A stretch of 64,000 nucleotides of DNA from assembly GCA_963665545.2 (NCBI GenBank), contig CAXXKZ010000004.1, positions 620,001-684,000 on the forward strand. The letters run 5' to 3'. A program made the translations under genes and the position numbers. This document shows positions 19,100-28,098 of this stretch, in pieces. The notes under the pieces were generated by a model that had not been told where the DNA came from, did no database searches, and worked only from the letters and a program-made list of their open reading frames with translations. This DNA comes from G963665545 sp963665545. Lineage in GTDB: Bacteria; Pseudomonadota; Gammaproteobacteria; Xanthomonadales; SZUA-36. Positions within the stretch are counted from its first letter, which is position 1. Each line of letters starts with the position of its first letter.

Positions 19100-20333
19100 T
19101 GGCGCTGCCTCTGAGTGGATTGAGCCGCCTGGCCTGGCGCAATTTGTGGCGCAACCACCGGCGAACCATCATTATGCTGCTGGCAATCGCGATTGGCACC
19201 TGGGGAATGATATTTACCACTGCGCTGCTCAAGGGGATGATGGTCGGCATAGTCCACGGACGGCATCGAGTCACTGCCTGGCCATGTACAGGTCCACGAT
19301 CCCCTTTACCGCGATGATCCCAGCGTGGGAAATAACTTGCCTCAACCCGATGCGGCTTTTCGTGATGTTCTGGATAACCCACCGGTTGTGGCCTGGGGCA
19401 GCCGCATCAAGGTACCGGCGATGATTTCCAGCGAACGCGATAGTCGGGGCGTGACTTTGCTGGGCATCGAGCCTGATAAGGAACTATTACTGGGCTTTGA
19501 CCCGGCCGACATTGTCGAGGGCCGGTTTATCGAGAGCGTCGATGATCAGGGCCTTGTGGTCGGGCGTAAACTGCTGGACCGGCTTGAAACCCGCCTGGGA
19601 AACCGGGTGGTCATCATGAGCCAGGACCCGCATAACGAAATTGCCGATCGTGGTCTCAGAATCGTCGGCGTTTTTAAATCCGACCTTCAAATGCTTGAAG
19701 AGTCGCAAATCTATGCCGGGCTGGGTACCGTTCAAAAACTGCTTAACATTCATGGTCGGGTTTCGGAGCTCGCCGTGGTGGGTGCCAATTTCGAGCAAAC
19801 CGATGAATTACTGTCACTGATTCAGAACGCAGCGCCGCCGGGCGCCGAAACCCTGGATTGGAAGTCTTTGGATGAATTTCTGGCAGAGTCGCAAAACCTG
19901 ATCGGCAGCATCGTCTACTTGATGACGCTGGTTATTTTCATGGCTTTGTCCTTCGGCCTGGCCAATACATTCATGATGGCGGTGTTCGAGCGGATGCGGG
20001 AAATCGGCCTGATGAAGGCGCTGGGAATGCGGCCGTCCGCCATCGTGACGCAGATTCTTCTCGAGTCCCCTGGTCCTGCTGGCGATCGGCGTACTGGTGG
20101 GCAATATATTCGCCGTGCTGTCCATTTATCCTTTGAGGGACGGTATAGACCTGTCTGCATTTGCCGAAGCACTGGCGCAGGGTGGAATAAGCAGTACCCT
20201 GACCCCCATGCTCGAATGGGCTGACATGGTAAGGGCCACCGTGGTTGTTCTTGCATTGGGGGTATTGACCAGCCTGTTGCCGGCGCTGCGTGCCTCTCGG
20301 CTGGACCCGGTACGGGCCATAAACAAGACCTGA
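19099..20333 (+). CDS. FtsX/LolC-type ABC transporter permease 2 (two frameshifts)
   Basis: This is the second permease of the same class, so the complex is probably a heterodimer like LolC/LolE. It starts LSGLSRLAWRNLWRNHRRTI, closely parallel to permease 1. A periplasmic domain (ESLPGHVQVHDPLYRDD onward) and three C-terminal helices follow (SIVYLMTLVIFMALSFGLAN; the one after LLESL; VRATVVVLALGVLTSLLPAL), ending RASRLDPVRAINKT. The frame breaks at 19258-19259 (GG for G) and at 20067-20070 (CCCC for CCC). Removing one base at each gives about 410 residues with unbroken homology-like sequence through both joints. Confidence 0.82.
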
Positions 20334-20361
20334 TCGTGTATTTGTTGACTTGGAGTAAATA

Positions 20362-21050
20362 ATGGGCGCAATTGTGTGCACATCCCTACACAAAAATTAC
20401 CAACAGGGTGACCGAATTATTCGGGCACTCGATGATGTGTCCCTGGAAATCGCCGGGGGCTCATTTGTGTGCCTGTCCGGGCCATCCGGCTCAGGCAAGA
20501 CCACCCTGCTCAACGCGATTGGCGGTCTGGATCGGATCGACAGCGGTGAAATAACCATTGACGGGCAGCGGGTGGACAACCTGGGAAAGGGGGAACTGGC
20601 CGATCTTCGACTCAACAACATCGGTTTTGTTTTCCAGGCTTACAACCTCATCCCGGTACTCTCAGCGCGCGGAAAACGTTGAATTTGTCATGCAAATCCA
20701 GGGCATGAGCGCTGCAAAGCGAAAAAAGAAGTCCCTGGCGATCTTGGAAGAAGTCGGCCTCGCCGGGATGGAAGATCGTCGTCCCCGCCGAATTGTCTGG
20801 CGGCCAACAACAGCGGGTGGCGGTCGCGCGGGCCATTGTCAGCCAGCCTGGACTTGTGCTCGCCGATGAACCTACGGCAAATCTGGACACAAAAAGCATG
20901 CGCCATCTGATGGACCAGTTCGTCGAGCTCAATGATAAGCATGACGCCACCTTCGTCATTGCAACCCACGACGTACGCGTTATGGAGTATGCGCCGCGCC
21001 AGGTCGTCATGCGCGACGGAAAAATTATGTCGGACCAAACCAGAGCCTGA
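20362..21050 (+). CDS. LolD-like ABC transporter ATP-binding protein (two frameshifts)
   Basis: This is an ABC ATPase of the MacB/LolD class that energises the two permeases. Motifs are complete once the frame is repaired: Walker A GPSGSGKTTLLN, Q-loop VFQAYNLIPVLSA, signature LSGGQQQRVAVARA, Walker B LVLADEPTANLD and the H-loop ATHD. The frame breaks at 20671-20672 (one extra G before ENVEFVMQIQG) and at 20783-20786 (CCCC for CCC before AELSGGQQQ). The repaired product is about 228 residues, the normal length of LolD-type subunits. It begins 28 bp after permease 2 and ends 5 bp before the beta-barrel gene. Confidence 0.87.
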
Positions 21051-21055
21051 AGACC

Positions 21056-22345
21056 ATGGCCGCTGCCTTCACCCGGCGCCGATTGCAAGCTGGCCTGCTC
21101 CTGGTTTACCTGTTATTGGCGCCCATTCACATCGTTCAAGCGGAAACCGATATTTGGCCACTCGAATTGGCCGGCCATGCGAAGTATTTTTATAACCTGA
21201 CGAGCTACCCCCATAACAGCTTTTTTGACGACCTGGTCGGCGCCACGGGCCAGGACCACCAGGTCGATGTGCGACTCAAATTCAGTACCCGTCATGATAG
21301 CTGGGACTTCATGGCAGACTTTCAGTTAATCGGCGTTCACGGCGACACCCTGGCACTGCGGTCAAGCCTCAGCGGCGGTATTATCCCCGGCCGCATCATC
21401 AACGATGATCGGCGTTGGTTCGACCTCAGCCACACCATTGACGAGGGAGAGCGTTATGCGCTGGTTCAGCGGCTGGACAGGATCAGCGTTGGCTACACCG
21501 GCGCGAACGCAGTGCTGCGCTTCGGGCGCCAGGCCATCAGCTGGGGCAACGGTATGTTGTTTACGGCGATGGACATTTTTAATCCTTTCGACCCGGCGGC
21601 CGTCGACAAGGAATACAAGACCGGCGATGACATGGTCTACGGCCAATACCTGTTCAGCAACGGCGGCGACCTCCAGGCCGTGGCGGTCGTGCGGCGTAAT
21701 CCCTTCAGTGGCGAGGTGGAGTCTGAGCAATCATCCTTCGCGGTCAAATACCACGGCTTCGCCGGGATGAATGAATTCGATCTGCTGCTGGCCAATCATT
21801 TCGACGATACGGTTATCGGTGTGGGTGGCGTGCTGAACGTCCGAGGTGCTGTTGCCCGTGGAGATGTGATCGTGACCAATACGCATCGTGACAGCTACAT
21901 ATCCGCAGTGGCCAGTCTGAGTTATTCCTGGGTACTGGGCGGCAAGAATTGGTCAGGAATCCTGGAATACCACCGCAATGGCTTTGGTCAGAAAAACGGC
22001 GCCTACTCGCCCGCTGACCTTGCCGCCAATCCGGACTTGCTGCTGAGGTTGGAGCGCGGAGAGGTGTTTTCGCTGGCCAGGAATTACCTGGCTGCATCAG
22101 CAACCATCGAGCTGACACCGCTGTTCCTGCTCAGTCCCAATTTCTTCATCAACCTGGATGATCCGTCCCTGCTGGCCCAGGTGGTTGCAAGCTGGGACTG
22201 GAAGCAAAACATACAGATCATTGCAGCGTTGAATATCCCCATCGGGCCGCCAGGCTCCGAATACGGCGGCATTGCGTCAGGTGTTGAAGATCGTTTTTTT
22301 TCATCCGGCCCCAGTTTGTATGCGCAACTGGCATTTTATTTCTAA
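21056..22345 (+). CDS. Putative outer membrane beta-barrel protein of the export operon
   Basis: The predicted outer membrane protein has 429 residues. A signal peptide (LLLVYLLLAPIHIVQAETD) is followed by many alternating beta strands separated by Gly/Asp turns (LRFGRQAISWGNGMLF, MVYGQYLFSNGGDLQAVAVV, VASLSYSWVLGGKNWSGILEY). The protein ends in LYAQLAFYF, with the terminal phenylalanine that marks BAM substrates. I do not recognise a named family. It resembles porin-like or DUF1302-like barrels only in general pattern. It lies 5 bp after the ATPase gene, so it is co-transcribed with the Lol-like ABC transporter and LolA-like protein. It is a good candidate for the outer membrane part of that system. 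The reading frame is intact. Confidence 0.75.
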   Translation: MAAAFTRRRLQAGLLLVYLLLAPIHIVQAETDIWPLELAGHAKYFYNLTSYPHNSFFDDLVGATGQDHQVDVRLKFSTRHDSWDFMADFQLIGVHGDTLALRSSLSGGIIPGRIINDDRRWFDLSHTIDEGERYALVQRLDRISVGYTGANAVLRFGRQAISWGNGMLFTAMDIFNPFDPAAVDKEYKTGDDMVYGQYLFSNGGDLQAVAVVRRNPFSGEVESEQSSFAVKYHGFAGMNEFDLLLANHFDDTVIGVGGVLNVRGAVARGDVIVTNTHRDSYISAVASLSYSWVLGGKNWSGILEYHRNGFGQKNGAYSPADLAANPDLLLRLERGEVFSLARNYLAASATIELTPLFLLSPNFFINLDDPSLLAQVVASWDWKQNIQIIAALNIPIGPPGSEYGGIASGVEDRFFSSGPSLYAQLAFYF

Positions 22346-22353
22346 GGTCGAAA

Positions 22354-23118
22354 CTATAAAAACTGCTCGTCGAGAATACGGTCTTCGAGGGAATGGTCGG
22401 GGTCAAACATCAGTTTGAGTTTTATATCGGGTTCTTCGTATACATCAACGCTGACGATGTTTCGGACCTCCTCGGCGTCTGCCGTGGCGCTCACCGGTCG
22501 TTTGTATGGATCCAGAATCTCGAAGCCTATTTTAGCGTTGCTTGGCAGAACCGCCCCTTTCCACCGCCGCGGTCGAAAAGGTGAAATTGGGGTCAGGGCT
22601 AGCGCGCCGGTGCCCAGTGGCAGGATGGGACCGTGGGCAGATAGATTGTATGCCGTGCTGCCTGCGGCGGTTGATACCAGGACACCGTCGCACACCAGTT
22701 CAGCAACCTTGACCGTTCCGTTGATTGAGATTCTGACGTGTGCCGCCTGGTTCATTTGCCGCAACAAGGAGACCTCGTTGATGGCCAGCGCCTTACTCTC
22801 ACCCCCGGCTTCAGTGCGGGCGACCATGCACAGTGGCTTGAGCGCCACCTCGCTGGCCAGGGACAGCCGCTCCTGCAGCTCATCTGCCCGGTAGAGATTC
22901 ATCAGAAATCCGACATTGCCGAGTTTCATGCCGTAAATTGGCAGGTCTGCCGGCAGCAGGCGATGAAGGGTACGCAGCATAAACCCATCCCCACCCAGGG
23001 CAACAACCACGTCAGCCACCTGGGGCTCATTCTGACCGTAACGTTCATCCATGATCTGCAGCGCATTTTGTGCGGCTTCCGCCAGGCTCGCGACAAAATG
23101 AATACACTTTTCAGTCAT
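22354..23118 (-). CDS. nadK: NAD kinase
   Basis: NAD kinase makes NADP from NAD and ATP. The 254-residue product shows the family motifs VVALGGDGFMLRTLHR, the NEVSLLRQ segment and CDGVLVSTAAGSTAYNLSAHGP. It is short compared with the roughly 290-residue E. coli enzyme and begins MTEKCIHFVASLAEAAQNAL. This compact form looks like the type usual in alphaproteobacteria. Its ATG overlaps the stop of the glutamate dehydrogenase gene by four bases (ATGA), so the two are translationally coupled. Its stop lies 8 bp from the convergent beta-barrel gene. Confidence 0.93.
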   Translation of the reverse strand: MTEKCIHFVASLAEAAQNALQIMDERYGQNEPQVADVVVALGGDGFMLRTLHRLLPADLPIYGMKLGNVGFLMNLYRADELQERLSLASEVALKPLCMVARTEAGGESKALAINEVSLLRQMNQAAHVRISINGTVKVAELVCDGVLVSTAAGSTAYNLSAHGPILPLGTGALALTPISPFRPRRWKGAVLPSNAKIGFEILDPYKRPVSATADAEEVRNIVSVDVYEEPDIKLKLMFDPDHSLEDRILDEQFL

Positions 23119-26100
23119 GAATTGGTCCGAACCAGTTTTTCAACTGCGCCCACTGCAACCGCAACGGTGGCGTAGTCCATGGTGGAGAGCAATTTCATGT
23201 CCGTCAGCATTTTGCTGAGTATTTCAACCTGCTCACCGAAATCTGATAACCAGTATGCCATGGGATCGGAGCACCGAGGAGCCGAACGCAAAACGATATC
23301 CACCAATTGATTGTGGCTGGTCAGCAAGTCATCCCGCAGCTTCCGTCTTGCCTGGGCGTGCCACTGGCCTGCCACTGGCAGGCTCTCGACCTGCTGGCGC
23401 AGCCAGCGCAATTGGAGTGCGTCCCCAATCCCCATATAAACATCGGCCACCCGAACAGGGTTGGAGCGTTTCCTGGCTGCAATCTCTACCACATCGAGGG
23501 CAGGGAAAGCGCGTTGGAACATGATGACGCGCCTTGCCAATCGATTGGAAAAACCACCTTCCACAAAGCTCCTCATCTCCTCACTGACTGCTTCTGAATC
23601 CTGCTCGGTCATGGTTTTTTGCAGATGACTGACCAACTTGATCAACCCGGGCTGCAGGCGATTAATCCGTTTTTCGATATCGTGCACCGCGCCGGGTAGA
23701 TTCAGCAGCCAGCGGGTAGCCTGGCGCAGCAGGTTCCACATGATCAGGTTGGCGCGAATCTGCAAATCACTGTTAACAACGTTGTCCAGGACTTCAACTT
23801 CTGCCCAGAATTTTCGTGCCTGGAAGACCTCGCGGGCAATGGTATACGCCTTGGCGACCTCTACCGGTTGGGCGCCGGTGTCTTCATGCATGCGAAGCGT
23901 AAAGGAAGCTCCCATGCGGTTGACGAGTGAATTCGTAACCTGAGTGGCAATGATTTCCCGGCGCAGTCGATGCGCGGTGATTTCCACGGGATATGCCTGT
24001 TGCAATGCGGCAGGAAAATAACGCACCAGCTCTACAGCCAGGTAGGCGTCTTCAGGCAAATCCGAAGCCAGTAACTGCTGATAAAGGCGAATTTTGCTCC
24101 ATGAAAGCAGGACCGACAGTTCGGGGCGGGTCAGGCCCTCACCCCGGTCGCGCCGCGCCGTCAGCTCTTCATCGTCCGGCAGGTCTTCAAGATCCCGGTC
24201 GAGCATGCCTTCTGCTTCCAGCACCGAAATAAAATGTTGTTTGGCGCCCAGCCTCGGTCCCGTCAGCCTGGCCATCATTGATATGGCCTGAGTTTGCAGA
24301 TAATTGTTGCGCACTACCAGTTTTGAAACATCATCGGTCATGTCGGCAAGCAGTTGGTTGCGCGCTTTCAGTTTCAAATTGCCAGAACGGCACACGTCAT
24401 CGAGCAAAATCTTGATGTTGACTTCATGATCGGAACAATCCACACCAGCAGAATTGTCGATGAAGTCTGTGTTGATACGTCCGCCTGCGAAGGCGAATTC
24501 AATTCTGCCCTGTTGGGTGAATCCCAGGTTGCCGCCTTCGCCGACCACCCGGCAACGCAATTCCTTGCCATTGACACGCACGGGATTGTTGGCGAGGTCG
24601 CCGGCCTCCAGGTGGCTTTGCGCGGAGGCTTTTACATAGGTGCCGATACCACCATTCCACAGCAGGTCAACGGGCGCCTTGAGCAGCGCGCGAATCAGCT
24701 CGTGTGGCGCCAGGCGGTCCTCCTCCAGCCCCAACAAATCCTGCACCTGGGCACTCAAGGGGATGGTCTTGTCTTGTCGCGACCACACCCCGCCGCCGCG
24801 GGAAATCAGCTTGCGATTGTAGTCAGCCCAACTGGATCGCTGCTTGCGAAACAGCCGGCGCCGTTCATCGAAACTCTTTACGGGATCGGGATCCGGGTCG
24901 ATAAATATGTGCAGGTGATTGAATGCGGCCTGCAGCCGGATTTGCTTTGAGAGCAACATAGCATTGCCGAATACATCGCCGCTCATATCGCCGATGCCCA
25001 TCACGGTTAAGGGCTCTTTCTGGATATCCTTGCCCAATTCACGGAAATGCCGCTTTACGCCTTCCCAGCTCCCTTTGGCAGTAATGCCCATCTTTTTGTG
25101 GTCGTAACCGTTTGAACCTCCCGAAGCGAATGCATCGCCCAACCAGAACTGTTTGTCCAGCGCAATGGCATTGGCTGTATCAGAAAATGAAGCGGTGCCC
25201 TTGTCTGCTGCAACGACCAGATATGCGTCATCATCATCGCGCCGTACCAGGCGTTTCGGAGGCACAATATTCATTTTATGTAAATTATCAGTAATATCTA
25301 ATAAAGCATTGATAAACTGACAATAACAAGCAATTCCTTCATCCATGATTTCGTCCCGGCTGCCTCCTTCAGCCAAACGCTTGACGACGAAACCACCCTT
25401 TGCGCCCACCGGCACGATCATGGTGTTTTTGACGTTTTGAGCCTTCATCAGGCCCAACACCTCAGTGCGGAAATCCTCCCGCCGGTCTGACCAGCGCAGT
25501 CCGCCCCGGGCAATTTTGCCGCTGCGCATATGAATGCCTTCAAACCGGTGAGAGAAGACCCATATTTCCCGGTATGGTCGGGGCAGAGGTAAATTGGGCA
25601 CCAATGCGGAATCCAGTTTGAATGCAAAGTAATCGGGCGGCTGTTTATCCGCGTCCCTTTGGAAGTAGTTGGTTCTCAAGGTAGCGCGGATCAGGGCGTA
25701 AAAGGTATGCAGGATCCGGTCCTCATCCAGGCTCGTCACTGAGCCCAGCGCGCGCATGAAGGCCTTTCTTATGGTCCTGACCTGGTCATCCCGGCTGGCG
25801 CGGCGGCGGGCGCCACAGATGTCATTGAGATACTCGATGAGTTCCTTGTCTTTTTCGCAGTCCCCACCCAACAGATTTTCAAACACCCGCTGCAAGTTCT
25901 TGCGCCCACGGTCTTTGCGAAATTCGCTCTCCTGGTCCCGGTCGGGATCAAAGGAGGCTTCGAAGAGTTCAATCAATAACCGGGCGATCAGAGGATGCTT
26001 GGCCAGCGTCTCAGCCATGTAACTCTGGGAGAAAGCAATGGGCGTCTGCAGCAGATATTTGCACAGAGCACGTAGCAGTTTCACCTGTGTCCAGTGCAAT

Positions 26101-28067
26101 TGCGCCGCCATGACAAGCTGATTGAAGCCATCGCTTTCTGTCTGGCCACGCACTGTGCGTTCAAGCGCCTCCTGGAATAGCCCCCGCAGATTCTCAATGT
26201 TCAATTCATGGCGCGCATTGGGAAACATGTCGAAATCCTGAATCCAGAGATTTCCTTCGCCCAGCTCCAATTCGTAAGGCCTTTCGCTCACCACCTGGAG
26301 GCCCAAATGCTCCAGTATCGGCAGAATCTCGGACAACGGCAAGGGTGCATTCTGGCGAAACAGTTTCAGACGCAGCATTCTTCCCCTTCTTTTGCGAGGC
26401 CGGTACAGGCTCATGCGCAGGTCACTTCCCTTGAGCAATGTGGCGGCATTTTCGACGTCAAATGCTGCGACCCAGGGCGACACGTCTTCCTTGTAGGCCT
26501 CGGGGAATGACTCCCCAAATTGCGCGCTCCATTTCAGTCCGACCTCCTCACCATATTTCTCAACCAGTATCTCCCTGAGCTGATCGGTCCAGTCCCTGAC
26601 GGCTTCTACAATTTTTCCTTCAAGAATGCGGGCATCGGGAACGTCGGAAAAACCGGCTTTCGGACGAATGATGACCTGCAGCCTGGCGAGCTGAGACTCG
26701 GAGACATTGACGGCATGATCGAGTCGTACCCCTTTCATGGCGCGCTTGAGTATGGACTGTATTTTCTTCCTGTTCTCCGTGTTGTATTGATCCCGAGGAA
26801 TGTACACCAGACAGGAAAAAAACCTGCCAAATTGCTCCTGCCTGATGAACAGCCGTACCCGCAACCGTTCCTGCAGGTTGAGTATTCCGTTCGCCAGTTC
26901 GAAAAGTTCTTCAATGTTGGCCTGAAACATGTCGTCACGCGGCAGAGTCTCAAGAATATGGACCATTGATTTCCACGCGTGACTGCCGCGAACCAGGTGC
27001 GACATTTCCAACACGCCTTGCATTTTCTCCCGCACCAGAGGTGTGTTCGTGGCGCTGCGGTTGTAGGCGTTGGAGGTGAACAAACCGAGGAATCGGCGCT
27101 CACCAATGGTTCGGCCACGCGCGTCATAGCGCAATATGCCTATATAGTCCATGTAGCCAACCCGGTGAACCCTCGAACGCGCGTTTGTTTTTGTCAGGAA
27201 CAGCGGCCTTTCAATACTGGTCGTGCGGGCCTGTTCGCCAAAGCGTGTCAGCGGGCGGGCCGTAACGGTCTTTTTCGTTTCTCTGAGAATACCAAGCCCC
27301 GAGCCCTTTACAACCCGCAGCTCATGGGATTCGCTGCTCCTGATAATTTTATAGTCCCGCACGCCCAAAAATATGAAATGATCGTCAATCGCCCAGCTCA
27401 AAAATTCCTGACTTTCCCGAATAATCTCGTCGTCTGCCTTGCTGGCCATTGCAGGCAGCTCATCGATACTGAGCCGCGCCACTTCGGTCATTTTCTTCCA
27501 GTCTGAGACCACCAGGCGAACTTCAGACATTGAGCGCAACAGACCCTTTTTGATGTTCTTTAGCGTTTGCGCATCGGTTTGACGGTCCACTTGCAATTGC
27601 ACGGCCGACTCGCGTGTCCCACCACCGTCGTCTTTTTGCAATTCATCCGTGAGCACGCCCTGGGCGTCACGCCCAATGCGAATAACGGGATGAATGATGA
27701 GATGAACGCCGAGCTTCATTTCGCTGACGGCCAGATTTGCACTGTCCACCAGGAACGGCATGTCGTCGTTAACGAGTTCGATGACGGTATGGGTTGACTC
27801 CCATCCATGCTCTTCCCGGTTCGGATTGTAGACCCGGATCAATATTTCGCCAGGCTGGCGCACGGCTAAGAATCGGAACAGACTCGCAACCATACGCGCC
27901 AAATCCCCCGCGTTGGACGCCTTCAAATCGTCATAAGGCACCCGACGAAAATAGCGACGAACCAGTTGACGTGCGGATTCGGCCTGGTCAGCTTCCACTT
28001 CCGTGACAATGGCGGAGCAGATCTTTTCGACAAGCTCTTTCTTGGCGGAATTAGCCGAAGGCTTCAT
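23115..28067 (-). CDS. gdhB: NAD-specific glutamate dehydrogenase, large (180 kDa) class
   Basis: This enzyme oxidatively deaminates glutamate to 2-oxoglutarate with NAD, mainly for growth on amino acids. I chose the ATG at 28067 (MKPSANSAKKELVEKICSAI), giving 1650 residues. A longer reading to 28319 would overlap the acyl-CoA dehydrogenase gene in another frame. ACT-like regulatory repeats fill the N-terminal half. The dehydrogenase core is visible as ARGGLRWSDRREDFRTEVLG followed by AQNVKNTMIVPVGAKGGFV, and later GIGDMSGDVFGNAML and KAPVDLLWNGGIGTYVK. The C-terminal domain is helical. The frame is open over nearly 5 kb, unlike several short genes upstream. It is coupled to nadK downstream. 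Confidence 0.96.
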   Translation of the reverse strand: MKPSANSAKKELVEKICSAIVTEVEADQAESARQLVRRYFRRVPYDDLKASNAGDLARMVASLFRFLAVRQPGEILIRVYNPNREEHGWESTHTVIELVNDDMPFLVDSANLAVSEMKLGVHLIIHPVIRIGRDAQGVLTDELQKDDGGGTRESAVQLQVDRQTDAQTLKNIKKGLLRSMSEVRLVVSDWKKMTEVARLSIDELPAMASKADDEIIRESQEFLSWAIDDHFIFLGVRDYKIIRSSESHELRVVKGSGLGILRETKKTVTARPLTRFGEQARTTSIERPLFLTKTNARSRVHRVGYMDYIGILRYDARGRTIGERRFLGLFTSNAYNRSATNTPLVREKMQGVLEMSHLVRGSHAWKSMVHILETLPRDDMFQANIEELFELANGILNLQERLRVRLFIRQEQFGRFFSCLVYIPRDQYNTENRKKIQSILKRAMKGVRLDHAVNVSESQLARLQVIIRPKAGFSDVPDARILEGKIVEAVRDWTDQLREILVEKYGEEVGLKWSAQFGESFPEAYKEDVSPWVAAFDVENAATLLKGSDLRMSLYRPRKRRGRMLRLKLFRQNAPLPLSEILPILEHLGLQVVSERPYELELGEGNLWIQDFDMFPNARHELNIENLRGLFQEALERTVRGQTESDGFNQLVMAAQLHWTQVKLLRALCKYLLQTPIAFSQSYMAETLAKHPLIARLLIELFEASFDPDRDQESEFRKDRGRKNLQRVFENLLGGDCEKDKELIEYLNDICGARRRASRDDQVRTIRKAFMRALGSVTSLDEDRILHTFYALIRATLRTNYFQRDADKQPPDYFAFKLDSALVPNLPLPRPYREIWVFSHRFEGIHMRSGKIARGGLRWSDRREDFRTEVLGLMKAQNVKNTMIVPVGAKGGFVVKRLAEGGSRDEIMDEGIACYCQFINALLDITDNLHKMNIVPPKRLVRRDDDDAYLVVAADKGTASFSDTANAIALDKQFWLGDAFASGGSNGYDHKKMGITAKGSWEGVKRHFRELGKDIQKEPLTVMGIGDMSGDVFGNAMLLSKQIRLQAAFNHLHIFIDPDPDPVKSFDERRRLFRKQRSSWADYNRKLISRGGGVWSRQDKTIPLSAQVQDLLGLEEDRLAPHELIRALLKAPVDLLWNGGIGTYVKASAQSHLEAGDLANNPVRVNGKELRCRVVGEGGNLGFTQQGRIEFAFAGGRINTDFIDNSAGVDCSDHEVNIKILLDDVCRSGNLKLKARNQLLADMTDDVSKLVVRNNYLQTQAISMMARLTGPRLGAKQHFISVLEAEGMLDRDLEDLPDDEELTARRDRGEGLTRPELSVLLSWSKIRLYQQLLASDLPEDAYLAVELVRYFPAALQQAYPVEITAHRLRREIIATQVTNSLVNRMGASFTLRMHEDTGAQPVEVAKAYTIAREVFQARKFWAEVEVLDNVVNSDLQIRANLIMWNLLRQATRWLLNLPGAVHDIEKRINRLQPGLIKLVSHLQKTMTEQDSEAVSEEMRSFVEGGFSNRLARRVIMFQRAFPALDVVEIAARKRSNPVRVADVYMGIGDALQLRWLRQQVESLPVAGQWHAQARRKLRDDLLTSHNQLVDIVLRSAPRCSDPMAYWLSDFGEQVEILSKMLTDMKLLSTMDYATVAVAVGAVEKLVRTNS

Positions 28068-28098
28068 GAGGTCAGGAGTCCTGGTGCATCCGATCGGG

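Noticed and set aside
19250..20790. Programmed ribosomal frameshifting in the permease and ATPase genes
   Set aside because: No slippery heptamer with a downstream structure recurs at the sites, and the shifts occur in many unrelated genes of the same patch. Read error is simpler.
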